A DNA stretch of 64,000 nucleotides from Paenibacillus shirakamiensis (lineage in GTDB: Bacteria > Bacillota > Bacilli > Paenibacillales > Paenibacillaceae). A model generated the notes under the pieces. The model made no database searches. It worked only from the letters and a program-made list of their open reading frames with translations, and had not been told where the DNA came from. Numbering within the stretch: the first letter of the stretch is position 1; each line of letters starts with the position of its first letter. The stretch is taken from NCBI RefSeq assembly GCF_017874255.1, contig NZ_JAGGLD010000008.1:1-64000 (forward strand), in the 5' to 3' direction. Shown here in pieces: positions 9,665 through 19,000 of this stretch. Position numbers and translations under genes: made by a program.

Positions 9665-11060
9665 GTGGCTTAATAACAATAATATCGCCAAGATTATTGC
9701 TCTATGTTTCAGTATTATTTTATGGGGCATGGTGCATTTAGATAGTGGTGCAACGAATTCACCTGTGACTTCAAATACAAGTAATAAAATCATCAATGAT
9801 ATCCGAATTCAAGTCTATGGACTCGATGACAAGGAATATGTACTTACAGGACTTGATCCCGCTGTAGTTCGTCTAGAAGTGAAGGGGAAGCGTTCAGAGT
9901 TGCCTTCTTTATTAACAGATTACAAAGTTCGTCTAAACTTAGAAAATGTGGGACCTGGCACAACAACGGTACCTTTGACCTATGAACTGCCTTTAGGCGT
10001 CGAACTCGTCTCTATGGAGCCCTCTTCGATAAGGGTGACCATTGAGAACAAGGTAACGAAGGATTTCACTCCAACGATTACAACGAAGGGAACGCCGACC
10101 AGTGGACTTGAGATTGGTACCCCTGTCCTTACAAAGCAAGAAAGTGTAAGTGTGACTTTACCTGAAAGTGACTTGAATCGTGTAGATAAAATCCAAGGAA
10201 CTATTGATGTAAGTGGATTAGAAGATGCAGTAAAAGGGAAATCGGTCAAACTTAAAGCTTATGATAAAAAAGGGCGGGAAATCGAAGGGGCTTCGATATC
10301 GCCTAATGCTGTCAACGTTGATGTTCCTGTGAATAAGCTATACAAGACGGTTCCGATTGAGCTGAGTGGATCGGGCAGTCTTCCAGAAGGATTTGCTTTA
10401 GCAGGCATTACTACAGAAATAGAGGGCGTTGCGATCTATGGGTCTAAAGAAGCGCTTGAGGGTATTCATTCCTATAAAGCGAGTGTTGATCTGAGTAAAT
10501 TTAAAGGACCAGATACCTCAGTCCTCACCATTGACTTGACTCCACCCGATGGTTTTGAGAAAATCGAGCCGAGCTCTATTCAAGTCGTCGTCAAAGCATC
10601 TGCGGTTATAGAGCAGGAAGTGCGTGACGTTCCGGTAACGATTGTGAATACAAATAGCTCTTTGGATACAAAGGTACTCACCCCATCTACTGGGAAGATG
10701 ACACTGAAGATAAAAGGTTCCACGGATGTGTTGAAGTCGATTCGGGCTGAGGACATCAAAGTTAGTGTTGACGTCTCTAACCTTACAGCAGGCAGGCACA
10801 CGTTGACTCCTAAGATCACACTGCCCAAATTCGTAACTTTATCTGAATCGGGGAATATGCTGAACGTTGAAGTAGAACTGTTGGACACATCAAAACCTAC
10901 GACTACCAAGCCAACGACTCCTAAACCTAACGGGGATACTACTGAAAAACCTGGACAGGGAACGAACAATGACACGAAAGAACCAGATTCGGGGGCTACC
11001 ACGCCTTTGAATCCAGATAAGCAAGGGGATACGGAGACGATTCCAAAAGACGCCGGTTAA
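9657..11060 (+). CDS. cdaR: CdaA regulator CdaR (YbbR repeats)
   Basis: Membrane-anchored extracellular regulator of CdaA. One N-terminal membrane segment (IAKIIALCFSIILWGMV) is followed by four YbbR-type beta repeats, recognisable by recurring P-x-x-V and VTI/VEV strands, and by a low-complexity Thr/Pro/Lys-rich tail of about 50 residues that probably sits in or near the wall. Length is 467 residues. The start is GTG 9657, chosen because AAAGGGGG lies about nine bases upstream. This makes the gene overlap the end of cdaA by eight bases, indicating translational coupling. Confidence 0.92.
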   Translation: MDKWLNNNNIAKIIALCFSIILWGMVHLDSGATNSPVTSNTSNKIINDIRIQVYGLDDKEYVLTGLDPAVVRLEVKGKRSELPSLLTDYKVRLNLENVGPGTTTVPLTYELPLGVELVSMEPSSIRVTIENKVTKDFTPTITTKGTPTSGLEIGTPVLTKQESVSVTLPESDLNRVDKIQGTIDVSGLEDAVKGKSVKLKAYDKKGREIEGASISPNAVNVDVPVNKLYKTVPIELSGSGSLPEGFALAGITTEIEGVAIYGSKEALEGIHSYKASVDLSKFKGPDTSVLTIDLTPPDGFEKIEPSSIQVVVKASAVIEQEVRDVPVTIVNTNSSLDTKVLTPSTGKMTLKIKGSTDVLKSIRAEDIKVSVDVSNLTAGRHTLTPKITLPKFVTLSESGNMLNVEVELLDTSKPTTTKPTTPKPNGDTTEKPGQGTNNDTKEPDSGATTPLNPDKQGDTETIPKDAG

Positions 11061-11141
11061 CCTTGCCCTCACAAAAGACACAAAAATTAGCGGAAAGATA
11101 TAAAAATAGAAGTGAAACATGGATATGGAGGAGTGAGTATT

Positions 11142-12482
11142 TTGGGGAAATATTTTGGAACTGATGGTGTACGTGGAGTTGCAAACAAAGAATTAACGGC
11201 AGAGCTAGCTTATCGTATTGGTCGTATTGGAGGTTATGTCCTTGCAGGAGAAGTAGAAAAGCCTAAAGTAATTATCGGTATGGATACGCGAATTTCTGGC
11301 GTAATGCTGGAATCTGCACTCGTGGCGGGTCTGCTGTCGATTGGTGCGGATGTCATTCGTCTAGGTGTTGTTAGCACACCAGCGGTGGCCTATCTGACTC
11401 GAGTGATGAATGCTGATGCAGGAGTAATGATCTCAGCATCACACAACCCCGTTGAAGATAATGGAATTAAATTCTTCGGTAGTGATGGGTTCAAACTCTC
11501 TGATGAAACTGAATTACAAATCGAAGATTTGCTAGATAAAGAAGTGGATGAGCTTCCTCGCCCGGTAGGCGACAAACTCGGTAATGTCACGGTAGATAAC
11601 GAATCTAAGTTTAAATACTTAGATCATTTGAAGACGACAATCTCCAATTCTTTTGAGGGAATGAAAGTCGTGCTAGATTGTGCTAATGGTGCAGCCTATG
11701 AACTGGCGCCAAAATTGTTCCGCGATTTAGGAGCTGAGGTCATTACGATTGCTGCTGAACCGACAGGTCTTAACATTAATGCACATTGTGGGTCCACACA
11801 CCCTGAACGCCTGAAAGAAGAGGTAGTACGTCTTGGGGCCGATTTGGGCCTTGCTTTTGACGGAGATGCAGACCGCCTGATTGCCATTGATGAAAATGGA
11901 CAGGAAGTCGATGGAGATCACATTTTGTGTATTTGTGGTGAGGCGATGAATCGTGCAGGCAAATTGAATGATAGCACGATTGTAACAACTGTGATGAGCA
12001 ATTTTGGTTTTTACAAAGCTACAGAGAAGCTCGCATTGAGTACGGCTAAGACTGCTGTAGGGGATCGTTATGTAATGGCAGAAATGAGACGTGGCGGCTA
12101 CAATCTGGGCGGAGAACAGTCTGGACACGTTATTTTCCTAGACTATAATACAACCGGGGACGGCATTCTTACAGGCATCCAGCTCGTAGATACGCTGAAG
12201 CAAGCGGGTAAACCTCTCAGTGAACTTAAGAACTTGATGAAGCAATATCCTCAGGTGCTGGTTAATGTTCGTGTTCAGGATAAGACCAAATACGATGGTA
12301 ATCAGGCGATTGAAGAGATTATTACAATTGTAGAGAAGCAATTAGGGGATAATGGCCGTGTGTTGGTGCGTCCTTCCGGTACGGAATCTCTGATTCGTGT
12401 TATGGCTGAAGGGCCAGATAAGGATGAATTAGAACAGTTTGTCTCCCAGATTACGCAAGTGGTAGAGCGGGAACTCGTATAA
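11142..12482 (+). CDS. glmM: Phosphoglucosamine mutase GlmM
   Basis: Converts glucosamine-6-phosphate to glucosamine-1-phosphate for UDP-GlcNAc and peptidoglycan synthesis. The protein has 446 residues, against about 448 in B. subtilis. It starts [11 protein letters not shown]. The phosphoserine loop is [12 protein letters not shown], the metal loop FDGDADR and the phosphate-binding loop RPSGTES. The TTG at 11142 is the best start: GGAGGAG ends eight bases before it. GTG 11133 is in frame but overlaps that site. In other Firmicutes GlmM also contacts CdaA and lowers c-di-AMP output, fitting its place after cdaA-cdaR. Confidence 0.95.
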   Translation: MGKYFGTDGVRGVANKELTAELAYRIGRIGGYVLAGEVEKPKVIIGMDTRISGVMLESALVAGLLSIGADVIRLGVVSTPAVAYLTRVMNADAGVMISASHNPVEDNGIKFFGSDGFKLSDETELQIEDLLDKEVDELPRPVGDKLGNVTVDNESKFKYLDHLKTTISNSFEGMKVVLDCANGAAYELAPKLFRDLGAEVITIAAEPTGLNINAHCGSTHPERLKEEVVRLGADLGLAFDGDADRLIAIDENGQEVDGDHILCICGEAMNRAGKLNDSTIVTTVMSNFGFYKATEKLALSTAKTAVGDRYVMAEMRRGGYNLGGEQSGHVIFLDYNTTGDGILTGIQLVDTLKQAGKPLSELKNLMKQYPQVLVNVRVQDKTKYDGNQAIEEIITIVEKQLGDNGRVLVRPSGTESLIRVMAEGPDKDELEQFVSQITQVVERELV

Positions 12483-12528
12483 TTCTACTATAGGTCCTAG
12501 CAATCATAATTAATTATTTAGGCATAGG

Positions 12529-12566
12529 CCACTGGCATGGGTTAATTCCATCCAGTGGTTTTTTTA
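12529..12566 (+). terminator. glmM terminator
   Basis: CCACTGG and CCAGTGG pair with an inner ATGG/CCAT, followed by seven T. It separates the cdaA-cdaR-glmM unit from glmS. Confidence 0.9.
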
Positions 12567-12620
12567 TAGTTCGCGATGTAGCTGTAAAGTCACATTTTAA
12601 TGAAAAGGGCGGGTGTAGGA

Positions 12621-12649
12621 TTGCAAATTGACAGACCTGTGCATATAAT
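12621..12649 (+). promoter_or_regulatory. glmS promoter
   Basis: TTGCAA at 12621-12626, a 17-base spacer, then a perfect TATAAT at 12644-12649. Transcription would begin near 12656, about 45 bases before the ribozyme cleavage site. Confidence 0.75.
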
Positions 12650-12694
12650 AACAATATTCATAGATAGAGAGCGAGGATCGTAAGGTTATAGAAT

Positions 12695-12920
12695 AACAAG
12701 CGCCAGAGCTTAAGTTTTGCGCGGGACGAAGGGCGTCTTTTACCGGAGACGTGCTTCACGGCAAAGTAAGCTGACGAGGTGGAGGTGTTCGAAATGTTCG
12801 GCGGGGGCCTCCCGGTGATTGCATCAACCGTAATTCGGATAAGCAAAAAGGATGGGCGACCATGCTTACAAACTTCCCGATCGATGCCACAGTAACAAAA
12901 TATCGATGAAGGTACGAGAG
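12695..12920 (+). ncRNA. glmS ribozyme riboswitch
   Basis: Self-cleaving RNA in the glmS leader that uses glucosamine-6-phosphate as cofactor and so lowers glmS expression when product is abundant. Conserved pieces are the GCGCC just 3' of the predicted cut (between A12699 and G12700), P1 formed by AGCTTA (12707-12712) with TAAGCT (12767-12772), the core CTGACGAGG, then GGAGGTGTTCGAA and GGCCTCCCGG. The P1 loop is enlarged by a GC-rich insertion of about 50 bases compared with my memory of B. subtilis. The 3' limit (P3-P4) is approximate. The rest of the 633-base gap holds only promoter, terminator and untranslated leader. Confidence 0.93.
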
Positions 12921-13115
12921 CAAAAAAGCGGCTTGTCCGCAGTAGTGGAGACGTCTGTCCATTCATGAAAATGTGCCTAATCGTATTCAAAAATTATCAT
13001 ATATAGATCTTGCACAATTGAATAATACAACCATCTTTCGCTACTGCGCGATTCTTCCGCTTCTCTCGTCTTCATTCCTACTAGAGTGAAACGATGAAAC
13101 GGAGGATATTTAATT

Positions 13116-14948
13116 ATGTGTGGTATTGTCGGATATATTGGTAAAAGAGATACACAGTCGGTATTGATCGAGGGTCTGAAGAAGCTAGAGTATCGAGGAT
13201 ACGATTCTGCAGGAATTGCTGTATTTACGCCAGAGGGTCTCCAAATTACGAAGTCCATCGGAAGACTGGTGAACTTGGAGAACAAGTTGGAAGGAGCACC
13301 TTTGGTGGGTTCGGCAGGGATAGGTCATACTCGCTGGGCTACGCACGGTAAACCATCAGACGTGAACTCTCATCCTCATACGGATCACACGCAGAAGTTC
13401 TCGGTCGTGCATAACGGCATTGTAGAGAACTATCTGGACCTAAAGGAAGAACTGATGGATCAAGGTCATGTATTTGTCTCGGAGACGGATACCGAAGTCA
13501 TTTCCCATCTAGTAGCTCGTGAGTATGATGGCGATATTGTCAAAGCTGTACAGAAAGCAATTGGCTTCATGCGCGGTGCTTTCGCTTTAGGTGTACTCAC
13601 AGAGTATGAGCCTTCTAAGTTAGTAGCTGTGCGTCAAGCGAGTCCGCTTATTATCGGGATTGGTGAAGGGGAGAACTTTATTGGTTCGGATATTCCAGCC
13701 ATTTTGGAGTATACACGCAATGTGTACATTTTAAATGATGGTGAGATGGCTGTGCTGACGGAAGATGCTGTCGAACTGATGACCATTGAGGGGAATTTTA
13801 TTTCTCGGGAAATGATTCATGTCGATTGGGATGCAGTTACAGCAGAAAAAGGCGGATTCGATCACTTCATGTTGAAGGAGATTCATGAACAGCCTAAGGC
13901 ATACAGAGATACCATCCGTGGACGTGTACATGACAATGGGCGACAAATTGATCTAAAAGAATTAAACATTACACCTGTACAAATTCAGAACATTCGCAAT
14001 GTTCATATTGTAGCTTGTGGTACGGCTTATCATGCAGGACTCGTTGGGGCAAAAGTGATTGAGCAACTGGTACGCATCCCTGTAGCAAGTGATGTGGCGT
14101 CAGAGTATCGATATAGCTCACCGTTAATTACACCAGATACACTAGTCATCGTAGTGAGTCAGTCCGGCGAGACCGCAGATACTCTAGCGGCACTTCGAGA
14201 AGCGAAAGCGAAGGGTGCTCATGTCTTGGCGATTACGAATGTAGTAGGAAGCTCTATTGCCCGGGACGCGGATGATGTGCTTGTCACCTTAGCTGGACCT
14301 GAGATTGCTGTGGCTTCAACTAAAGCTTACTCATCTCAATTGATTGCATTTTATCTACTTGGAATGTACCTAGCTCAAGTGCGTGCTACACAGACCGAAG
14401 ACGACATTGCTCAGATGATCATGGCATTGAACGCTTTACCTGAGCAAGTAGAGAGTATGCTTGAGAATTCCGATGCTATGAAAGCATACGCTGAACAAAT
14501 CTCACATCATGAGCATTTATTCTTCATCGGCCGCGGACTAGATTATGCGGTAGCGCAAGAAGGCTCATTGAAGCTTAAAGAGATCTCTTACATTCACTCG
14601 GAAGCTTATGCAGCAGGGGAACTGAAGCATGGAACACTCGCTTTGATCGAGGAGGGTATTCCCGTCATTGCTCTGGTTACACAAGAGGCGGTTCTTGAAA
14701 AAACCGTAAGTAACATCAAGGAAGTCAAAGCGCGGGGCGCTGACGTTATGGCTATCTCTCATGAAGAGCATATCGCTGGGCTACTGAAGTCTGTGGACCA
14801 AGCTTTTGCTATACCGAAGACGCTACCGCTATTCACACCAGCGCTGTCCGTAGTTCCTTTGCAACTCCTCTCTTACTATGCTTCGCTAGCACGCGGCAAT
14901 GATGTGGATAAACCACGGAACTTGGCGAAGAGTGTGACGGTGGAGTAG
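13116..14948 (+). CDS. glmS: Glucosamine-6-phosphate synthase GlmS
   Basis: Glutamine:fructose-6-phosphate aminotransferase, the first committed step of amino-sugar synthesis. It has 610 residues. After Met, Cys2 (CGIVGYIG) is the glutaminase nucleophile; the amidotransferase domain includes GHTRWATHG and HNGIVENY. Two SIS isomerase domains follow, with SQSGETADT and the C-terminal family ending DKPRNLAKSVTVE. GGAGG lies ten bases before ATG 13116. Expression is under the ribozyme upstream. The last codons are the presumed recognition site of the Tn7-like element that begins 25 bases after the stop. Confidence 0.97.
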   Translation: MCGIVGYIGKRDTQSVLIEGLKKLEYRGYDSAGIAVFTPEGLQITKSIGRLVNLENKLEGAPLVGSAGIGHTRWATHGKPSDVNSHPHTDHTQKFSVVHNGIVENYLDLKEELMDQGHVFVSETDTEVISHLVAREYDGDIVKAVQKAIGFMRGAFALGVLTEYEPSKLVAVRQASPLIIGIGEGENFIGSDIPAILEYTRNVYILNDGEMAVLTEDAVELMTIEGNFISREMIHVDWDAVTAEKGGFDHFMLKEIHEQPKAYRDTIRGRVHDNGRQIDLKELNITPVQIQNIRNVHIVACGTAYHAGLVGAKVIEQLVRIPVASDVASEYRYSSPLITPDTLVIVVSQSGETADTLAALREAKAKGAHVLAITNVVGSSIARDADDVLVTLAGPEIAVASTKAYSSQLIAFYLLGMYLAQVRATQTEDDIAQMIMALNALPEQVESMLENSDAMKAYAEQISHHEHLFFIGRGLDYAVAQEGSLKLKEISYIHSEAYAAGELKHGTLALIEEGIPVIALVTQEAVLEKTVSNIKEVKARGADVMAISHEEHIAGLLKSVDQAFAIPKTLPLFTPALSVVPLQLLSYYASLARGNDVDKPRNLAKSVTVE

Positions 14949-14973
14949 GGGGTAATATGATTTTAATTGTGAC
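14905..14973 (+). other. attTn7 site and insertion point
   Basis: The final glmS codons (PRNLAKSVTVE) are the segment Tn7-family TnsD proteins recognise. The transposon end begins at T14974, leaving 25 bases after the stop, the same distance as classical Tn7. The five bases before the end are GTGAC. The five bases after the distal end are ATGAT, so no perfect 5-bp target duplication is visible. Binding is inferred from the family. Confidence 0.75.
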
Positions 14974-15043
14974 TGTCCGCAAATAATAATGTTTTAGACT
15001 GTGATAATAAAGTTGTAGACTGGAATAATAAAGTACTAGACTG
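14974..15043 (+). repeat. glmS-proximal end with three TnsB-type sites
   Basis: Terminal TGTCCGC, then three direct 20-base sites at 14982, 15003 and 15024, exactly 21 bases apart. Consensus is roughly RATAATAAWGTNNTAGACTG; the outermost is AATAATAATGTTTTAGACTG. The pitch is two helical turns, so bound transposase would lie on one face of the DNA. The dense packing resembles the right end of Tn7. Confidence 0.92.
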
Positions 15044-15097
15044 ACTCTACTCGGGCAATTCATCCAACTAGAACTTCAAGACTACATCATGCATCTG

Positions 15098-15136
15098 AAC
15101 CCCGAAATTATGGTTTTCATAATTTCGGGGTTCTTT
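15098..15136 (+). terminator. Strong hairpin inside transposon end
   Basis: GAACCCCGAAATTATG pairs with CATAATTTCGGGGTTC, with only a few loop bases, followed by a weak T-rich tract. It lies between the transposon end and the first gene, placed to stop read-through from glmS into the element. The stem is symmetrical, so it may also act against antisense transcription. Confidence 0.8.
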
Positions 15137-15155
15137 GTATTTAGGAGGACCATAG

Positions 15156-15512
15156 ATGAAATTAGGTGAAAAAATTAGGTATATTCGTAAAAGCAATCAA
15201 ATGAATCAAAAGGAATTCGCTGACAGTATAGCCGTTTCACAAGGCACGCTAAGCGATATTGAGCGTGGAAATGGTTATCCCTCTTGTGAGACTATTATTG
15301 CTCTTAAAATGGCCTTTAAATGCGATTTGAATTGGCTAATAGATGAAGAGTCGGATTCTGAATCCAATATTCAATTGTTTGGCGTAAATGTCTCTGTGCA
15401 AGAGAATGCATTAATTCAGTTACTTCGTTCTTTGCCCGACATGGAAAAAGATGAATTTCTTCAAATAGCTAAAATAAAAGCGAAAAAGAATAATATCGGA
15501 TATCCGAATTAA
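15156..15512 (+). CDS. XRE-family HTH regulator
   Basis: 118-residue protein with an N-terminal Cro/CI helix-turn-helix (residues about 1-65; QKEFADSIAVSQGTLSDIERG is the recognition region) and a short acidic-to-basic C-terminal tail without other recognisable domains. TTTAGGAGGACCATAG precedes the ATG. It is the first gene of the element and reads toward the tns operon, so it is probably the element's transcriptional regulator. Operators were not identified. It could equally control its own promoter only. Family certain, role inferred. Confidence 0.85.
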   Translation: MKLGEKIRYIRKSNQMNQKEFADSIAVSQGTLSDIERGNGYPSCETIIALKMAFKCDLNWLIDEESDSESNIQLFGVNVSVQENALIQLLRSLPDMEKDEFLQIAKIKAKKNNIGYPN

Positions 15513-15584
15513 TTATCTTATATAAAGAATAAAATATCCGAAAAGGTTAATAATGGTTATCAAATTTATTAAGAGGTGATCCAT

Positions 15585-15941
15585 ATGACTATTTCGGAGT
15601 TTACTAGATTTGCAGTAGTAACTGAGCACGGAATAATGTACCAAGCAACTCACTATTCTTGCACTCAAGCTATTCAGGAACAATGGTTTTCAAAGGCAGT
15701 ACATCATGGTGGTTGGTCAGTTCAAGTATGCCTTAGAACAATGGACAAGTCTCGTATCTATATTTTCTATAATGAGGAATTCATAGTTTGTAATAGAGTC
15801 CAACATCAGATTATACCAGAAGACAAAAAGTATCTGTATTTTTTGGAGCTAGAACGATTGAAGAAGTTAAAGCGGAATCAGCGGAAATATTGTGCTAACC
15901 ATCGAAGATTAAAGAAATTAAAGAGCCATTATCTCCTGTAA
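15585..15941 (+). CDS. Stand-alone TnsB C-terminal-like domain protein
   Basis: 118-residue protein that aligns by eye with residues about 525-605 of the TnsB encoded just downstream. Shared positions include V-T-x-x-G-I, Y-S-C, a single-residue-spaced E-Q-W-F-x-K-A, W-x-V-x-V and a terminal V-C. In Mu/Tn7-type transposases that region is the small beta-barrel (Mu-transpos_C) that follows the catalytic core. There is no catalytic domain and no DDE residue here. The C-terminus is strongly basic (about 20 Lys/Arg in the last 40 residues). AAGAGGTGAT precedes the ATG at 15585, and tnsA begins 19 bases after its stop, so it looks expressed with the tns operon. It may modulate transposase assembly or target choice, or be a relic of a duplication; the intact frame and ribosome site favour a working protein. 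Confidence 0.75.
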   Translation: MTISEFTRFAVVTEHGIMYQATHYSCTQAIQEQWFSKAVHHGGWSVQVCLRTMDKSRIYIFYNEEFIVCNRVQHQIIPEDKKYLYFLELERLKKLKRNQRKYCANHRRLKKLKSHYLL

Positions 15942-15960
15942 AAAGAAAAGTGGTGTAACT

Positions 15961-16779
15961 ATGGCAAAAAGAAATCGTGATATAACCATAAAGAAAATTC
16001 AAAAATGGATAAAAGAAGGAAGAGGCCAAGGTGAAGGATCTCATTATAAGCCTTGGCTTACAATTCAAGATGTCCCCTCTGAAGGTCTTGCCACTCGTAT
16101 TAAAGGATGGACAAGCAATCGTTACCATCACTTAATGTCGAATCTTGAACGCGATTACTTTTATCTTTTGGACTTTTCTGATTCCGTGACTGATATTCGA
16201 GAACAATATCCGTTACTCCCTCTTGATGATACATTAATCATCGCTGAAAAACTGGGGGTAAAGCATCCTACTGATCCCAAAACTGGCGAACCGATTGTTA
16301 TGACTACTGATTTTTTTATTTCGATCAATAATTTAAATATAGCAAGATGTATCAAACCCGAAGGTGGATTAGAGAATGATAGAGTTATAGAAAAGCTTGA
16401 AATTGAACGGCGTTTCTGGAAGGAAAGAAACATCGATTGGGCAATTGTGACTGAGAACGAAATTCCCGAAATTATAGTACGCAATATCTCTTGGTTTCAT
16501 CGAGAGTATGACAACGAGGACGTCTTTAATTTGGGATATACTCTTACAGGGAATTTGGAACAGCTAATGTTGAAGTATTTGCAAAGTGAGGAGCCTATCA
16601 ATCAAGCTGCGGCTTTATGTGATAACTCTATGGGACTAGAACCAGGAACAGCCCTTGCTTTTTTTAGATATATGCTTGCTCGTAAATACTGGCTAGTTGA
16701 TATGACAGAACTCATAAGTCCTCATTTTCCAATTAAAAGTTTACAAATTGTTTCTACTATGCAACGTTCTCTAGCTTAA
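15961..16779 (+). CDS. tnsA: TnsA endonuclease
   Basis: Cuts the 5' ends of the transposon, pairing with TnsB to make double-strand excision and cut-and-paste transposition. It has 272 residues, essentially the length of Tn7 TnsA (273). The restriction-like catalytic core is visible: Glu in SNLERDYF (near residue 62), Asp in VMTTDFF (near 117), Lys in RCIKPEG (near 132), and Glu in KLEIERRFW. A C-terminal winged-helix part follows (residues about 170-272). AAGTGGTGTAACT precedes the ATG. Its catalytic residues look intact. Confidence 0.92.
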   Translation: MAKRNRDITIKKIQKWIKEGRGQGEGSHYKPWLTIQDVPSEGLATRIKGWTSNRYHHLMSNLERDYFYLLDFSDSVTDIREQYPLLPLDDTLIIAEKLGVKHPTDPKTGEPIVMTTDFFISINNLNIARCIKPEGGLENDRVIEKLEIERRFWKERNIDWAIVTENEIPEIIVRNISWFHREYDNEDVFNLGYTLTGNLEQLMLKYLQSEEPINQAAALCDNSMGLEPGTALAFFRYMLARKYWLVDMTELISPHFPIKSLQIVSTMQRSLA

Positions 16780-16798
16780 GGAAGGGGCCAATCTTCAA

Positions 16799-19000
16799 AT
16801 GGAATTACTATCTGAAAATACAATACTACAATGGTCTTCCTATGATAGTGATGTACCTAAAATTGAACGTATCTTGTGGACTAATCCTCTGAAAAACGCA
16901 GTTATAACAATTCAACTCGAAAATGAGAAAGCTTTGCCCGACATTCAAGCTTTAGATGAAGTTATGATGGCGCTGAAAACAGGAAACTGTAAAGTAATTG
17001 ACTGGCATGATACAAATATTCCTGCTGGTACGGATGACCAGTATGAGCAGAAGCAACTAGATATACGGAATAAAGCATGGGAAGCTATTCAAAGCATTGT
17101 TCAGGATGAACCTGATTGTTATGATTCGAGATTGCGCGGCATTATGATACAAGAAAGTATAAAACAGACGAGCCTTCATAAAAGTACGATCTATCGATAT
17201 CTTCGTCGTTATTGGCAAGGCGGTAAAGTGAAAAATACACTCCTTCCGTTTTATCAAAACTGTGGTGCTGCAGGATCAGAGCGGAATTCAGGGGAAGCCA
17301 AAAGAGGACGTCCTCGTAAATTTATCGAGGGCGATTTTGGCATTAATGTAAATGAAGAAACCCGTTCTCTACTCGTCGCTGGTATTAAGTTATTTTATCT
17401 TAACCGTCAAAAGGCAACCTTGAAAAAAGCGTATAGAGATACTTTGGCTCGATTTTTTGCGAAAGGATATAAGGTTGAGGGAAATGCTAAGATTCCAGTA
17501 CTTCCTTCAGAGGATCAACTTCCTTCTTTTACACAATTTCGATACTGGTATCAGAAAGATATAGATTTGCAACAAAGTATTATCAAGCGCTTTGGAAAAA
17601 CCAAGTTTGAAACAAGCTTTAGACCCTTATTGGGTAGTTCCACTTATGAAGCTTTTGGACCGGGCTCTCGCTTTCAGATCGACGCTACTGTTGCTGATGT
17701 TTACTTGATAAGCGAATATCGTAGGGAATGGATCATTGGTAGACCAGTGGTGTATTTTGTTGTCGACGTGTTTAGCCGAATGATCACTGGGATGTACATA
17801 GGTCTAGAAGGGCCAAGTTGGATTGGTGCGATGATGGCACTGGCAAATACTACGATGGACAAGGTTAAATATTGTGCTGAGTATGAAATAGATATAGAGC
17901 ATGAGGATTGGTTTTGCAGTCACTTACCTCAGACCATTACGGCAGACCGCGGAGAATTTGAGGGATACCAACCTACAAATCTAATTGATGCTTTAGGTGT
18001 CGCCGTTGAAAATACTGCGCCCTATCGAGCGGACTGGAAAGGCATAGTTGAGCAACAGTTCCGATTGCTTAATTCGAGAACTGTACATTTCATTCCTGGG
18101 GCTGTGAAAGAAGGAGAACGTGAGCGTGGCCAGCGGGACTATCGTCTGGATGCGAAACTGACATTGAGAGAATTTACGCAGATTATTATTGGGCATGTAT
18201 TGCAGCACAATAATTATCATCACATGCAAGGTTACAAAAGAAGTGAATTTATGGTTGTTGATGATGTTTCGGCCATTCCCAGAGAACTTTGGTTATGGGG
18301 TGTGCAAAATCGGACTGGAAGACTCAAAAGGCAACCTGAGAGCATTGTGCAACTTAATTTAATGCCCCAAGGGAGCGCTACTGTAACGGATTCAGGAATC
18401 ATTTTTAAAGGTATGTCTTATAGCTGCGAACTAGCCCTTAAAGAACAATGGTTCATTAAAGCAAGGGCTAAGAAGAGTTGGCGAGTTAAGGTAAGCTACG
18501 ATCCGAGATGGACAAATCAGATACACGTGTGGTTGGATGATGAACGACGATTTGAGGTATGTACGTTGCTTGAACGAGAGGAACGCTATCATAATAAACG
18601 TTTTGAAGAAGTTGAAGATTTATTAGAGATTGAAAAACACGAAGGTCGACAACGTGGGTTCGATACCATGCTGGGACAAATTCGATTGGATGCTAAAGCA
18701 AAAGCAATTATAAATGAAGCAGAGAAAAAAACGGACGAAGCCGTGAAGCAAAGCGGAATGAGCCAACGACAACGTGTTAAAGAAACAAAAATTCATCGTC
18801 AAATAGAAAAAGAAGTAAATCGCTCTAACGAGGCATTTCGTCCTGGAGAACAAATAGTACCATCAGAAGAGTTACCCCCAAAAGTTATTCTGCTAACTAA
18901 CCGGTCAAAAGAAAATGAGTCAAAAGATAACTATATTCCGCCAACAAATAAACTCGACAGAATCAAGTTAGTACTCCTTGAAGAGGGGGATGATGAATGA
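16799..19000 (+). CDS. tnsB: TnsB DDE transposase
   Basis: Binds the end repeats and cuts and joins the 3' ends. It has 733 residues. N-terminal DNA-binding helices include the HTH SLHKSTIYRYLRRYW (near residue 125). The integrase core shows Asp in FQIDATVADVY, Asp in TITADRGEF, and Glu in DWKGIVEQQFRLLN. The C-terminal beta-barrel at about 520-605 is the region copied in the small gene upstream. After it comes a basic, Glu/Lys-rich tail that probably contacts TnsC. AAGGAAGGGG precedes ATG 16799. The stop overlaps tnsC by four bases, showing tight coupling. Confidence 0.95.
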   Translation: MELLSENTILQWSSYDSDVPKIERILWTNPLKNAVITIQLENEKALPDIQALDEVMMALKTGNCKVIDWHDTNIPAGTDDQYEQKQLDIRNKAWEAIQSIVQDEPDCYDSRLRGIMIQESIKQTSLHKSTIYRYLRRYWQGGKVKNTLLPFYQNCGAAGSERNSGEAKRGRPRKFIEGDFGINVNEETRSLLVAGIKLFYLNRQKATLKKAYRDTLARFFAKGYKVEGNAKIPVLPSEDQLPSFTQFRYWYQKDIDLQQSIIKRFGKTKFETSFRPLLGSSTYEAFGPGSRFQIDATVADVYLISEYRREWIIGRPVVYFVVDVFSRMITGMYIGLEGPSWIGAMMALANTTMDKVKYCAEYEIDIEHEDWFCSHLPQTITADRGEFEGYQPTNLIDALGVAVENTAPYRADWKGIVEQQFRLLNSRTVHFIPGAVKEGERERGQRDYRLDAKLTLREFTQIIIGHVLQHNNYHHMQGYKRSEFMVVDDVSAIPRELWLWGVQNRTGRLKRQPESIVQLNLMPQGSATVTDSGIIFKGMSYSCELALKEQWFIKARAKKSWRVKVSYDPRWTNQIHVWLDDERRFEVCTLLEREERYHNKRFEEVEDLLEIEKHEGRQRGFDTMLGQIRLDAKAKAIINEAEKKTDEAVKQSGMSQRQRVKETKIHRQIEKEVNRSNEAFRPGEQIVPSEELPPKVILLTNRSKENESKDNYIPPTNKLDRIKLVLLEEGDDE

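Noticed and set aside
10580-11002. 140-codon minus-strand frame inside cdaR
   Set aside because: Antisense of the Thr/Val-rich cdaR sequence; low-complexity composition and no ribosome site.
12628-12649. TTGACA as the -35 of the glmS promoter
   Set aside because: It is only 10 bases from TATAAT. TTGCAA at 12621 gives the normal 17-base spacing.
14962-14973. Transposon end placed at 14962 so that ATGAT would be a target duplication
   Set aside because: It would add 12 unpaired bases to one end, lose the TGT/ACA symmetry and shift the insertion to 13 bases after glmS; T14974 fits the family better.
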